Assembly (NCBI GenBank): GCA_003290165.1
Contig: QNQO01006977.1
Location: 36,725-100,724 of the forward strand
DNA length: 64,000 nucleotides
Source: Berberis thunbergii
Lineage: Eukaryota > Streptophyta > Magnoliopsida > Ranunculales > Berberidaceae
Direction of reading: 5' to 3'
The translations under genes and the position numbers were made by a program. Below the pieces are notes generated by a model that saw only the letters and a list, made by a program, of their open reading frames with translations, had not been told where the DNA came from and did no database searches. Numbering within the stretch: the first letter of the stretch is position 1; the number at the start of each line of letters is the position of its first letter. Positions 21,397 to 32,838 of this stretch are shown one piece after another.

Positions 21397-23000
21397 AGTT
21401 CGCTGAATTATCCGCGAGAGCAACTCGAATCCACTTCAAGGCCATGATCAATTTCTCTCCGTCAACAGTTAGTTTGCTTTAAGTTGTTTGTTTCCCTTTC
21501 TACAGTCAATACTAAGTTTTAGTTCTTAAAAAACTTATGTGACTTTCAATCATTTAAGAAATAAAGAAATAAATATGAAAACAAACTCTATTGATTATCT
21601 GAAAGATGTAACAACAAGCACCTTGAGGCAGATACAAAAGGCTACATTTTACGAACGCTCTGAGGCAGATACAAAAGATTACATAATGCAGTCATATGTT
21701 CAACATGGAGCAAGGACTTGCTTAAACTGTCCGACCAGTTAAACAACACGAACAGGCTGGGGTAAGCTACCGTCAAACGAAAGAATGATCCATTGAACGC
21801 CACCATCAAATATGGTATGCGAGGGTACAAAATTGAAAACCAGAAGTCCCACGACTAGCCACTCACGCTCGATCCATCGAAACAGTGAACCTGGGGTAAG
21901 TATCAGGTCGATACAGGTAGCGTGCACTTTTTGGTTGCGGGGATGAGAGGGACATCCAGGAGTCAATGGCCCAATCCAAGGACCATGTCCAATTCCACTT
22001 CATCTCAAGAGCTCGAACTCCAGCACAAAGTCGGATGATGGGCTTAATCGAGAAGTGGCGGAGGCGACTACTTCGGAGTAGGACGCATATGCTATCTCTG
22101 AGATCAAATATCTTGCAATAACGATAAGACACCTGCACATAAAAGACAAACTCTTCCCTTGGGAGAGAATCAGTACTACTTCTTTACAATATGATAAAAA
22201 TTACCTCAGCGGATCAACTACATGCCCACCCATATCAGGTGACCACGCATAACAACTATTTCTATGCCTAATCAGTGCAAAAGTCAGAACATTCGGAAAT
22301 TTCAGAGACGGAGATTCAACTTCAGCCTTTGAAAAATCCAAAACATCTTCTTCAAGCAAGGACATTACAGAAAATAAGCTTTGCGAAAGATAATGCCTAC
22401 AACGATTGGAAAATACCATTATATAGACATGATGGTTCATCAAGTAGTGGGCACTCAAGCATTAAATGTTAAGCATTGAATACCGTACGGGAAACTGGAT
22501 AGATCATGTCAATCAATTAATGGTGCTGTACGCAACCCAATCAATTAAAAGCGAGTAACCGATACTCAACCGTAACGCAGCCTACGTCGTACGCGTGTCA
22601 TCGCACAATCTATGTTGTACACACAACGCACCAGGCAAGAAACTTTAGCAATTCATATGCGGGCTCATGGGCTTAGCCTATTATTCAAACAACATTCTGT
22701 CACATGCTTGGCACGAGTACTAGAGATCCTAGTCAACCCTTGCATACGGATTACACCTACAGATCACCAGCTAATTTAAGGTAATTTCATGCACTCCATG
22801 CAACATGTCGATTGATTCGGTTCGCAAGCCTTTAGCAGGCGGAATCTTTATTTAAACTAGGTAACCTTAATCAGCCAAGACTGATGACGATGGCTTCTGG
22901 TTCACCCCGATACCTAGTCCACTCAGCGCGGGCATCAAAGGTTTAGGAAGTGAGAGTCTAATTAGTTCTATCACGTTTGGTGATGATGACTTGCCAGAAA
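21397..23000. other. Gypsy interior downstream of CACTA-1; no domain recognised
   Basis: This stretch continues the gypsy element after the AGT duplication. Frames are short and broken and no RT, RNase H or integrase motif (for example YxDD) is seen. It probably corresponds to spacer sequence left after deletion of pol. Confidence 0.4.
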
Positions 23001-23039
23001 TCACTGCCCCATCTGCTGACAGTGATCGCCGAACCTAAT

Positions 23040-23830
23040 CAGGTAACCTAGCTGGCGACGACCAACAACGAAAGCTTCTGATCAAAGCCCAAACCTGTAG
23101 CCCCCACTGTGAGGGTGTAGATGGTTTGGAAGATGGGAGCCTAGTCAGTCCTGAATTGATTTTGACGGCTCGACACAAGACCTCTGCTTTTCAGCGTGGC
23201 CGCCAAATCATCAAACCTGAACTTGTAGCTCGTGTTGCAAGGGTGTAGATAGTTTAGAAGGTGGGAGCCCAGTCAGCCACGACCTGATTCTGATGGTTTT
23301 CCACAGGACCACTACTTTTCAGCGTGGTCATCGAAAAACTCCCAAAATTTGTAGCTTGGTACACTCAGGTGTAGATAATTTCGAGGGTGGGAGCCTAGAC
23401 AGTCCTGAATTTATTTTGATAGCTTGCCACGGGACCACTACTTTTTAGCCTGGTCACCAAACCTTTCTCAAATTAGTAGCCCCCACCGCGCGGGGAGAGT
23501 GTAGATGGTTCGAAAGGTGGGAACATAGTCAGTCCTGAACTCATTCCGACGGCTTGCCACGGAGCCACTGCTTTTCAGCCTGGTCGCCAAACCAGTACTC
23601 CCCAAATTTGTAGCCCGCTCTGCTCATACATAAATGATTTGGAAGGTGGGAGCCTAGTCAGTCCTAAACAAATTTCGACGGCTTGCTATGGGACCACTGC
23701 TCTTCAGCTTGGTTGCCAAAACTTTACTCCCTGAACCTGTAGTCCACATGGCTTGGACATAAACAATTCGAAAGGTGAGGACCTCAAGCAGCCCGCCACA
23801 CGACCTCTGCTTCCCTTCAAAACTGTGGAC
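23040..23830. repeat. Tandem array, ~128-bp unit, about six copies
   Basis: The landmark ggtgtagatggttt-ggaagg-tgggagcctagtcagtcctgaa recurs at about 23115, 23243, 23369, 23499, 23629 and 23758 (spacing 126-130 bp). Each copy also has a gacggcttgccacgggaccactgcttttcagc-type segment. Related but weaker sequence extends to about 22900. It lies in the gypsy spacer upstream of the antisense ORF; tandem arrays there are common in Tat/Ogre elements. Confidence 0.85.
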
Positions 23831-24229
23831 GTGAACATGAATCTAGCTGAGTCAACATCTTCACAGTCAAACGGACTGACATCCTAATGTTAAGAGAAGG
23901 CCACTCACACCGATATAAAGATCGTACGGCCAATGCCAAGATAAAGGCTACTTAGGATGCCAACCCGAGCTTACGACGCATGACTCGACACAAACGCTCT
24001 GACACGCACGCTCGACCATCACAACTCGATCACAGCAGTAGCTACAACTGACTGGTCGGACAAGCAAGGTAACCTTCAAGCAGCTTACCTTGGGGACAAG
24101 GCATTGCTCGGATGACTCAACCCCCAGCTAAACTATTTTTAACATGCCTATTATCGAACCTGACTACACCGCAATGATCCGAGTCATTCACAACACAAAA
24201 CGGTCAAACTCTCTACCGCATATAGACTA

Positions 24230-26680
24230 GTCAACGTCGTATTGATTCAACCAGCGTATTCTAAAGCAAGACAACGAGGACGAAATGGATAAAACCATTT
24301 TCATTAAAGACAAAAAGAGTACAAGCACACAAAGTTCACTCCTTATTAGATGAGGGTACAGAAATGGAAGAGTTAAGCCTAGTAGAAGAAGGAGCAGAAG
24401 TTGCGTCCACACATGCCGCAGCCTGGACATTAGGACTCAAAATATCTTCCTCGCTCGATGACAATGAGGTAACAAACAGATCCACATACGACATCTTCTT
24501 ATATCGGCTGAGATCCAACTCTGGATGCTCCCCATTCATCAATGACAACAACTCTAGCCGTCCATGTACAACCCAACGAAACTCACATTTGCCTTTTTTG
24601 GAAAAGCTTTTCCTCCCGCATCTTTGCATCAACAAGTTTTGCATCGAGCTGGTCCTCGGGCTTCCTCACTTCTCGAGCATAGAATTCCACATCAGATTTC
24701 AATTCTTGCTTCTCAGGAGCCCAGTCGGCTTCCTTCGAAGCACTCACTTCAATGAAAGACAACAGTTAAAAACTCGCCTTAGCTGCAGCTTCTTGCGCAA
24801 CCTCAACTTCTCGGCCAATACGGCTCAACTCCTGCCTAAGTTCGTCCCTTTCGAATACCGCATCTATAAGATTATGCTCGAGGTTCCCAAGACGAGCCCT
24901 CTGAGCTCAGCGGCCACGGTTGACCGATCCAACCACTTATCTTCGACCTGCTTTTTAAGCCGCTCAATTTCATGGAGCGCATCAGAATACAGCGTCTGCA
25001 TATGCGAGAAGACACGTTCCAAGGTGTATACTTTCTCATGAGCTACCTCAACATCCATTCCAGCAACGGCCGCGTGGCTCAAATGAGACATATCCATCAT
25101 AAGGTACTTCAAGCCCTTATCTATACACTATTCCAATGAATCCTCCTCAGGTTTTGGAGTTTGATCCATCAGCTAGCTGTGACGCCTGTTTATATGCTTC
25201 CTCGAAGTATATTTTACGCACCTCTAAGACCAGACCTGTGAACTCAGCGACACCAAATCCGGTGCAAACATGCTTATCCGTGAGCTCGGATGAAGCTTTC
25301 CCTGATCAAAAACTATGTCGGCACCGCCCTTCACGGTCGGCACGACTCAATGGGATCCGGATGTAGAAAAGGCAGTAAAGTATCTAAAAACCCTCCAACA
25401 CCTCTTGCTGAGGCCTAAAACAAGACGGTGAGCAATGCGGACTGCAAGAGTCACTTCCGGTACCATGGCCACTATCAGGCGAAACAACTTTGGGGCGATC
25501 AGATTCTACCAACTCAGGCAAATCCTCACAAGAGCCTTCTGTCGGAGAGGCCTCACGCGAATCAGCACCAGCGGAAGCTACCATTGCAACCCGCACAAGG
25601 TCATTTAGAGCCTCGGCGGGTCACAAAAGTTTGACAAGTCTACAACTCCTGTCAATCGCAGGTAATCCTTCTCTAAGTCGAAAATATTGGTATTTGCCTT
25701 AACAGATCTTGCAGACTCGTGTTCCCCCTTCTCCGGAGCAGGTGGTGCTGAAGGAGACCATGTCTAACGAAAGACCTCTTCCTTACAAAGGATGCAAAAC
25801 TCTCAGACGGCTCATCCGCATCAGACATACATGAGCTTTGGGCCCAGTAGCCTTCCTCTTCCTGGAAGGGGCCCTATCTTCCAACTTAATGCACGACTCT
25901 CGATACATAGTGGGGGCGACGTGCCAATTGTCCCACAGCCAATTATAGATGAAGTTGGAAACCCTTATGAAATCAACTACCTTTTTTCGGTAGGATGTGA
26001 AATATCTCCATGGTGTTTTGCTCCTTCTTCCTGCAGAAAAATGCAAGCGATGGTTAATCGGCTCGCTATCAAGCACATCAAATTCACAAGAAAAAAGATG
26101 AACTTACGAAGCGGCCTGAACCGTCGCTCGAGCGGACGACCCCTGCATTGAAAGTACTTCGAATCCACAAGAGCCAAGAAGCAGTACTTCTGCAAGAACT
26201 TGAAATCATCAGACAACTTAACGAAGCAATTCAGTGACTTCTTCTTACAAACAACATTCTTTTTAGCCGAGGAAAGATTAACAATTGAATCACCCGCAGA
26301 ATCACGCTAACGCCGACCAACTTAGCACTGAGCAGAATCATGAGGATGATCCTATATCCATTCTGCCCCAAGTGAGCCGAAGGAATCCCTAAGAAGTCCA
26401 AAAACTCCCAGATTACATCTAGAATCGAAAAATGCACTCCAGCTTGAAGCATCCCGCGGTGCAAATAGATAAAATCAGCCGGATGTGACATTGGCGTCTG
26501 GTTGCCCGACAAGAGATTCAACGGCAGGTTCCTAGGGACCCCAAACTTTGTACGGATTTTGACAAGACCAGGTTTGGACAATAACCTGTATTTTAAAAAC
26601 TCCAGACCCTCGGCCAATACAGTGTCATAAAGAAGGTTTTCTTGAGCCATGAAGAAAGTGAACAATCTTTTCTAATCAAA
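24230..26680 (-). pseudogene. Antisense extra ORF of the gypsy element (Transposase_28-like)
   Basis: Broken minus-strand frames together suggest one long protein. The N-terminal part (26665-26231) has an HPADFIYLHRGMLQAGVHF segment, EFLDFLGIPSAHLGQNGYRI and a hydrophobic ILMILLSA segment. This resembles the 'putative gypsy type transposon' (PF04195) domain pattern of plant retroelement extra ORFs. The middle (about 25976-25783) is basic (RAPSRKRKATGPK). The 25112-24864 part is a heptad-like coiled coil (EKVYTLERVFSHMQTLY, EIERLKKQVEDKW). Several frameshifts and stops occur. Role unknown; the position, antisense and before the 3' LTR, is as described for Tat-lineage elements. Confidence 0.5.
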
Positions 26681-26881
26681 GCGGTAGCTTTGAAAGCAAC
26701 ACCGGATGCCCAAAATAGAGGTTGGCTTCCCACCTATTTTCTGCTAAACCAACGCACGTTCAATTAATGCAGCGCGTAGCTCAAGTACCGATTTAGATTC
26801 AAGCATCATGAGCGGCGCATCGCTTCAAGAGATGACTGAGCAAACTGATGTGACTACCCACTAATTCCAGATAGTAGCTGA

Positions 26882-27565
26882 TGATACATAAAAACATTCA
26901 CACCCCAGAGCCTTACACGTTTCATGATAATCTCGACGAATTACGGCTTCAAGCATCAGCCCAACACTGATCTGGTTCAAGTGGTTCTAAGCCCGCCAAA
27001 TTGCAGTCTGCCACGCAGACCCGAACTCTCACAGCATGCCAAACCCACATGTTTCACAACTATCCTTAATACCCGTAGGCCCTCTTCAGACAAGTATCTT
27101 CGGGATCAGCTTCAGACGGAAAACTACAACTGTTTTTTTCTTCCAACTGGGAAACAAACACTAGAGTATTTTCCACATAGGAAAACTCCTTTCTACGGAT
27201 TGCTATTGAATTGGGAACTATCTTCCGTGTATCTAGAAGTACAGAGCTAGTAAGGAACTTCCTTTCTACAACACGACTCCTAATTAGGGAGGGATATCCA
27301 TGAAGATCTCCTTCCTAAACTATGCATACGATGGTCAGGTAGAACCTGAACTCATTGCACTATAAATAAGATATGAGGTTGGTAAGCAAAGGTACGCTGC
27401 AAATTCCCTGCTACAACATTACACTTTTCTAAAAGCCCTATCTGACTTCAGCATCGGAGTGACATTGGCCACCCCACGGTGGTCTGTGGCTCACGTGCAT
27501 TACTTGTGGAGGTCAACAGGTCGGCAGGACTAGGTCAAAACAGGAAGTGGAAAAAGACTGCATCA
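26882..27565 (+). repeat. 3' LTR of the gypsy element
   Basis: Starts TGATACATAAAA and ends GACTGCATCA, parallel to the 5' LTR along its full length, with shared blocks such as gactcctaattagggagggat, ataaataagatatgaggtt and caccccacggtgg. A long ATT microsatellite follows. Confidence 0.8.
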
Positions 27566-27631
<66 letters not shown>

Positions 27632-27632
27632 T
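27566..27632. repeat. ATT trinucleotide microsatellite (~21 units)
   Basis: Near-perfect (ATT)n run immediately after the 3' LTR. It is the continuation of the shorter tract before the 5' LTR. Confidence 0.95.
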
Positions 27633-28592
27633 GCAATTTGAAATAAAATTGGGCCTTTATTAATGAAATAAATGGGGCGTCGGTATTAATTAAGAAACAA
27701 AAAGTTTGTTAAATATGTTTTAAGAGCACTATAATAGTCACTTGGATTGAGAAGATAGAATCAATTGAAAAATATTAATTGAATTAAAAAACATTGGAAC
27801 CTCAATTTATCAAAATTTACAAATAAGTAAAATTAATTCGATTGTAAATAAAATGTGCTTTGAGGGCATTTCGCCATTCCAAAAAATGGTTATGAAGACA
27901 CCACCACTAGAAGTTAAATTAATTTGAAGCACCATATCATATTGTGTATTTCACATTGTTTTTGTCTTTTGGCAGAGGGTTATACATTTTGATCGAACTA
28001 AATGTTTCCCAAAACTGTTTAATCAACAAAAAATAGTAGCTCGAGCTAAGGAGATTTTGTAGCTCTAGAAAGCGATTTATTAGACAATTAGTTAAATTAT
28101 TCTCAAGTTTGGTCATAATTTGTTTGAATGTGGTGTTGGTAACCCTAATCAGAAAATAATGCATGCAGCTTCACATGATCATAAATGGGAAAAAAAGGTT
28201 AAGAAAATGAGAGCTTTTAAATACACCCACCCATTCCTCTTCTCGGCATCGCATTTTGGTAAGGAAACACTTTTCACAAAGTTTGAGTGTGTTTTGGAAG
28301 AAACAAAGCTTGGAAGCTTGAAGATGAAACATTTGTGAGTTCTCAGATTGTTCCCAAACCTTTGAAAAGAAGGTTAGTTGAAGATAAATAGAAATTTTGA
28401 AAAAAAAAAAAAAACACCCTTATCTGGGTGAGTTTACTTCTATCTACCCGAGAACATTAGGTTGAGTTTTTTGTGCCATCACAAAAACATTCACGGGAAT
28501 GGCTTTCAATGGGAGGAGGCAGGTTTGCACTTGTTACACGAGAATGGTATAAATAGTAGCTTGTACGTGCTAAGGAGATTTTCGTAGCTCTA
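27633..28592. repeat. Dispersed repeat, copy A (part before the LINE insertions)
   Basis: From about 28255 to 28592 the sequence matches 63400-64000: ttggaagcttgaagatgaaa, catttgtgagttctcagatt, gagaacattaggttgag and ttcaatgggag. The start of the sequence just after it (agtagctcgagctaaggag) also occurs at 28038, giving a partial ~515-bp tandem arrangement. A tataaatagtag at 28547 could be an LTR TATA region, so this may be a solo LTR of an unnamed element. 27633-28030 is AT-rich with nothing else recognised. Both LINEs below are inserted into this repeat. Confidence 0.6.
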
Positions 28593-30111
28593 TTTATTTT
28601 TTTTAATTAAACCTCCAGTGGGGTGGGGCAGCTATGGGAGTCCAGACCTTTATTACTTGAGAAAAAATCTTTTACACTTGTCGGGGGTACATGACGACTT
28701 TATCAGAGAAAAGAAAACAAATGAAAATACATCCTTAAAATAAAAAAAAGAGACTTTCCTAACTCATAGACCTTAAAGAGGCAAATTGCATAAACTAATT
28801 GCAACTTGCAAAAAACTTCTTGCAACAAACAACTTGCATTCACAATTTGCATCTTACCAATATACAGCTTGCAAAACCAAGTCATGCTAGCACAAAATAG
28901 CCATGTACCAGCCATAGTGAAACCGCATCATCAACAAAATTAGCTCAATTGCCAATTTGCAACTTGCAAAACCACCTACGAGCACAAAACCGCACTATGC
29001 ACTCTGCCAACTATAACAGGAAATAATAAGGCAGAGTAATTTGTAAAAATGGAGTACTCTGTCCAGTTCAATGCCTGGACAGATCTCGCAAGCATGCAAG
29101 CATCCATGTTGCGCCTCTGTAATGTTGGCACAACCAAGTGCGACCAGCCCTATATGCCAGCAACCTGATCAGCTGCTCAGCACCACGGTCCCTGCAAGTA
29201 GAAATTTCCAGCTCTGCAACCTCATTGTTTCCATTGATTCCAGGACAATAACCAGGGGAAAAAACATAGAGCAAGGCAGAGTACTCTGTCAAGACAAAGC
29301 ACTCTGTCCAACACTTTGCAGGTTCGAGTTTCATCGCAATGCATTACTTTCGTACTCCCTGCTTATCGTGCAACCAACCAAAATTTCTTCGCACCAAATC
29401 CATCCCCGAGCTATACAACCTCCATTAACAAGTTCATTTAGCATCTGAGCGCCTTAAATACGTCATCTTCTTCTTATCAAGAATAATTAAGGATTTTATT
29501 CGTTTATGCAACGAGTCCCAAGAATAATCCCTTGTCATTTGTTCTTCTTGCGCCCGTCTAGCCAAAGCATCCGCCATTGAATTAGTTTCCCTGAATACGT
29601 GTATACAGTACCCCGTCAAGGCCTTACTCATGTTTCAAATCTCCCTCCACCAATTACTAAGAAACCAGGGAATATTAACTTCATGTAAAATCCACTGTTT
29701 GACCAATCTAGAATCTGTTTTGGTCACGCAATTTCGCAATCCCAGATTAATACAAAGTCTCAAACCTTCAAGCAAGGCCCTCAACTCTGCGGAGTTATTT
29801 GAGCATTTGCCAAAAGTACACTGTCTAGCGGCTACAAATTTACCCTCGTCATTTCTAATGACTAAGCCTCTAGTAGTGTTATTCTCCATACAAGAGCCAT
29901 CAACATTTAGCGCATACCATTCTGTAGGAGGGAAAGCCCAACAAAGCACCCGAGGAGGAGATATTGTAACAATCTTTTCCTGTATGCCCAACCTGCTGAG
30001 CAAAGCCCCATTAGGTTCCTTAATTTTAGGAATAAAAAATTTGACCATGTTCGTATTGCCATCTTATCATGGCAACTGCTCTCGATTCCTCAATTACATT
30101 ACAACATGCAC
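28593..30111 (-). mobile_element. 5'-truncated LINE, minus strand, with ~15-bp TSD
   Basis: Flanks are attttcgtagctcta (28578-28592) and attttcatagctcta (30112-30126), one mismatch. The poly(A) end appears as a T-rich run at 28595-28604, followed by acctccagtgggg. The complement of that motif precedes the poly(A) of the larger LINE at 37786-37803, so both belong to one family. Only the RNase H end of ORF2 and the 3' UTR are kept, as expected for target-primed reverse transcription that stopped early. Confidence 0.85.
29434..30048 (-). pseudogene. LINE ORF2 RNase H domain (RVT_3), minus strand
   Basis: The minus frame from 30048 has WYALNVDGSCMENNTTRGLV (first catalytic Asp), SAELRALLEGLRLCINLGL (Glu) and KTDSRLVKQWIL (Asp). 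After one stop near 29635 it gives YCIHVFRETNSMADALARRA. All key positions of the RNase H fold are present. The domain degrades RNA in RNA-DNA hybrids during LINE copying. The RT and endonuclease are missing, and a single stop splits the domain. Confidence 0.8.
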
Positions 30112-30679
30112 ATTTTCATAGCTCTAGAAAGTGACTTACTAGACAATTAGTTAAAATTATTTTCAATTATCAGTAATGCACATCAACTATATCATGGTAT
30201 ATGGATTGAACGAAACCCTACTTGGAAAAACGCTCTCTGAGGCGATTAGGAAGGGCTTTTAGGGTATTATTTTCAATTTACAGATCTTCTAATCCTAGCC
30301 GTTCCAGGGAATTTAGACAACATCTGGACCATCTATTCTCGCGCCGGTTTGGCTAACCCTAGGCTGCAATTCGATACAGCATTTTGCGCCGGCATCTGGC
30401 GGCTCGGTCCTCAACCCGACACGGTTAAGACGCCCACAAGCCGCCCGTTGCCCAGATCGGTTGGCCCAGTGAAATCGCGCATCAGTCGATACCGCAAAAA
30501 GACACTACCGGTACGAACTGAGGGTCGTTACGAGTCGCAGTTACGCACCGCCATTACGCTCTGGCAGATGATACGACACAGCTGCTGATATGATCGAGCC
30601 GCAGATACACATATCCGACATACAGATTTGCGGTTTCTTTGTTTCTGCTGGGTCTGGGACTCCACGGTTTCTGGATGTG

Positions 30680-32837
30680 ATGTCAGCGCCAGCCGCCATC
30701 CCTCCTCCCACTGGTCCTGGTCATGGGGGAAACGCGGGCATTCCCCCTAAGCCCTCTTTCGCCTAGATTTTGGGCAAGATTTTGGTTGATGACACTGCGG
30801 AGACTCAGGTCGAAAGTACCCGTTTCCGTAACGATGGAGCTCCAGCAATTGGAATCACGACATCGAATGAGGTCCGTGGTGAAGCCTTCATGGAAAAACA
30901 TGTCATTGTGCTAAAATTTTCTAGTTACGGATCGACTTTGACAGATATCCGAGACTCGATTCACAGAACATGGGGAATTTTGGGCGACTTCTCTCTGGGT
31001 TTGCTGAATCAACGACATGTGTTAGTACGACTTCAATCGAAGGTAGAAGCACAAAAAGTTCTGTTGAGAGACTCTTTCCTGATTCGTGGAGTTCAGTTTA
31101 AAGCATTTCGTTGGCATGATGGTTTCAGTTTGAAGGAAGACCCAATCTCGGTGCTCCTATGGGTAGAGTTACCTAACTTACCTTTGCATTTATTTCATCC
31201 CCCTATTTTAAAGGCTATAGTGAATTCTTTTGGTGGTTTTTTGCGGATGGATGATATCATTAGCATAGAAATTACCACATAGAGTTTGGATAGATAGGGC
31301 CAATAACAGGGGTTTCTGACAGAAGATAGAATATCCAGGTTTCAAATACTGTGATTTTTGTTCTTTGATAGGCCATCAAGAGGAGTATTGCAGGAAAAAG
31401 CTTGGTCTTAAAGGCGGTGGGGGAGGTCCTGACTCCGATAAAGCGAAAAAGATGGTCAGGCCGCCGGTTGAAACCAAAAATACTAAGCAACATTATGTAC
31501 TCGTGCTAAAAAAAGCTACCACTCAAAATCCAGCGGTCGACCCGAGTGGAGCAAAGAACAGCCAGGGGGTAGAGATGGATGAGAACATTGGAGAGAGGAG
31601 GCCGGTGGCCAAGGATCTGGTAAAGGTGGTGTTGTCAAACAAATTTGAGTCACTTGATGTTGATGAGAGTGAGAACATGGTTCATGTTAGTGCTGAGCAG
31701 GTTACAGAAACTACGGAAGAATGCCTTCTAGAGGCGGGGTATACAAATTCGGAGATTGCTAATGCTATTGGACTTCAAGCACAGCAGACACAGATAACAG
31801 ATGACATACTCTCAAAGGCCAAGAGTGGTCTTTGCGACGACATGACAAATGACATCATCCGCAGGGAACATCACGTTGTGGCAAGGGCGCAGAATGACAT
31901 TGGGAGCGCTCAGTTGGGGCATCCAGGATCAGCGACAAGAGTTACGTCAGTAGGGGCAGTAGGAGAGGATGCATCCCAGCTAGCTCACGGCCTCATACAG
32001 CCTGCGAGCACCCTCAGTCCAGGAAATGCCATCAGTCCAGGCCCTGCGATCATCAGTAGTCCAGGCCCTGCGGTCATCAGTAGTCTGGGCCATGTGGTCA
32101 TCAGCAGTCCAGGCCCTACGAGCATCAGCAGTCCAGGCCCTGCGATCATCCGCAATCTAGGCCATGCGATCATCAGCAGTTCATGCCCCGCACCATCTCA
32201 CGGTTCCAGTCAGCACACGCTCCTCGTGTCTCCTCGGGTCCATCACGACCCTAGCCCATCCAGCCCGAGCACTGCCTGCCCATGGCCTCTCAGTACGCGG
32301 ACACAGGTCAAGGCCAGTCCAAGGCCCCAATCTCTTCACGGTCCCCACCCAGGGGACGTGCTCCGCCAGGCAGCGCATGAGTTGATTACCGTTGGTGATT
32401 CTTTAGTGATGCATACTGAGTTGATTGGACTGATGCAGGATGTAGGGGCTGCCACAGTGAAGCCGACGGTGATGGAACAGTTGAAAAAAGTTATGGCCAA
32501 GCGCGCTCAATCCACGGTACCTGGTAATTCTTCAGTGCCTGCGATAGTCAGTAATGATAAGGATGGGAGCTTGTATGATGTTGTCATCCAATTGGTTGAG
32601 GAGCACCGTGTTTTGAGAAGCGAGAAACAATCAAGGACCATTAATACACTTGATAGCGCCGCAGATTATAGTGACGAGGCTGCGTCAGAATCGAAGTTGG
32701 GGTCGGAATCACATGCTATTAATGATGTCAATTTGGGGGCACACTCCGATAAGGATCAACAGATCAAAGTCAATTTGGCGGCCCCTCCAAGCAATCGTCG
32801 TAAGACTAAGAGGGGTAAATCTTCTTACCGTGCTTAA
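30680..32837 (+). pseudogene. LINE ORF1: DUF4283 + CCHC zinc knuckle + repeat region
   Basis: Starts MSAPAAIPPPTGPGHG at 30680. A TAG at residue 29 and a frameshift between 31282 and 31365 break it. Domains in order: DUF4283-like nucleic-acid-binding region (MEKHVIVLKFSSYGSTLTDI to LRMDDIISIEI), a CX2CX4HX4C knuckle (CDFCSLIGHQEEYC at about 31350-31391), an acidic/Ser-rich middle, an 8-residue tandem repeat rich in Ser, Pro and Gly, and a basic C-terminus (NRRKTKRGKSSYRA). ORF1 proteins bind the LINE RNA. It stops one base before the ORF2 ATG at 32839, which hints at termination-reinitiation. Confidence 0.8.
32026..32190 (+). repeat. 24-bp minisatellite within LINE ORF1
   Basis: About seven copies of a unit like catcagcagtccaggccctg plus cgat, each encoding ISSPGPAV-type octapeptides. 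Variants include ISSLGHVV and IRNLGHAI. The period keeps the reading frame. Confidence 0.85.
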
Positions 32838-32838
32838 T

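Larger units (their letters stand above)
5909..27565 (+). mobile_element. Ty3/gypsy LTR retrotransposon (Tat/Retand-like), defective and split
   Basis: LTRs that both begin tgatacata and end actgcatca (5909-6574 and 26882-27565) bound an interior containing a tRNA-type primer site, gag-like and protease-like segments on the plus strand, and an antisense ORF region before the 3' LTR. That antisense arrangement is known for Tat-lineage elements. The flanks are attaa (5904-5908) and attat (27566-27570), a plausible 5-bp duplication blurred by the ATT microsatellite. No reverse transcriptase, RNase H or integrase is recognisable, so pol is mostly deleted. CACTA-1 (10453-21396) splits the interior. 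Removing it leaves roughly 10.7 kb. All reading frames are broken. Confidence 0.75.

Noticed and set aside
24364..25041. 225-aa plus-strand ORF, the longest clean plus frame in its area
   Set aside because: It lies antisense to the coiled-coil/charged region of the gypsy extra ORF and has no recognisable domain; it is a shadow of that coding sequence.
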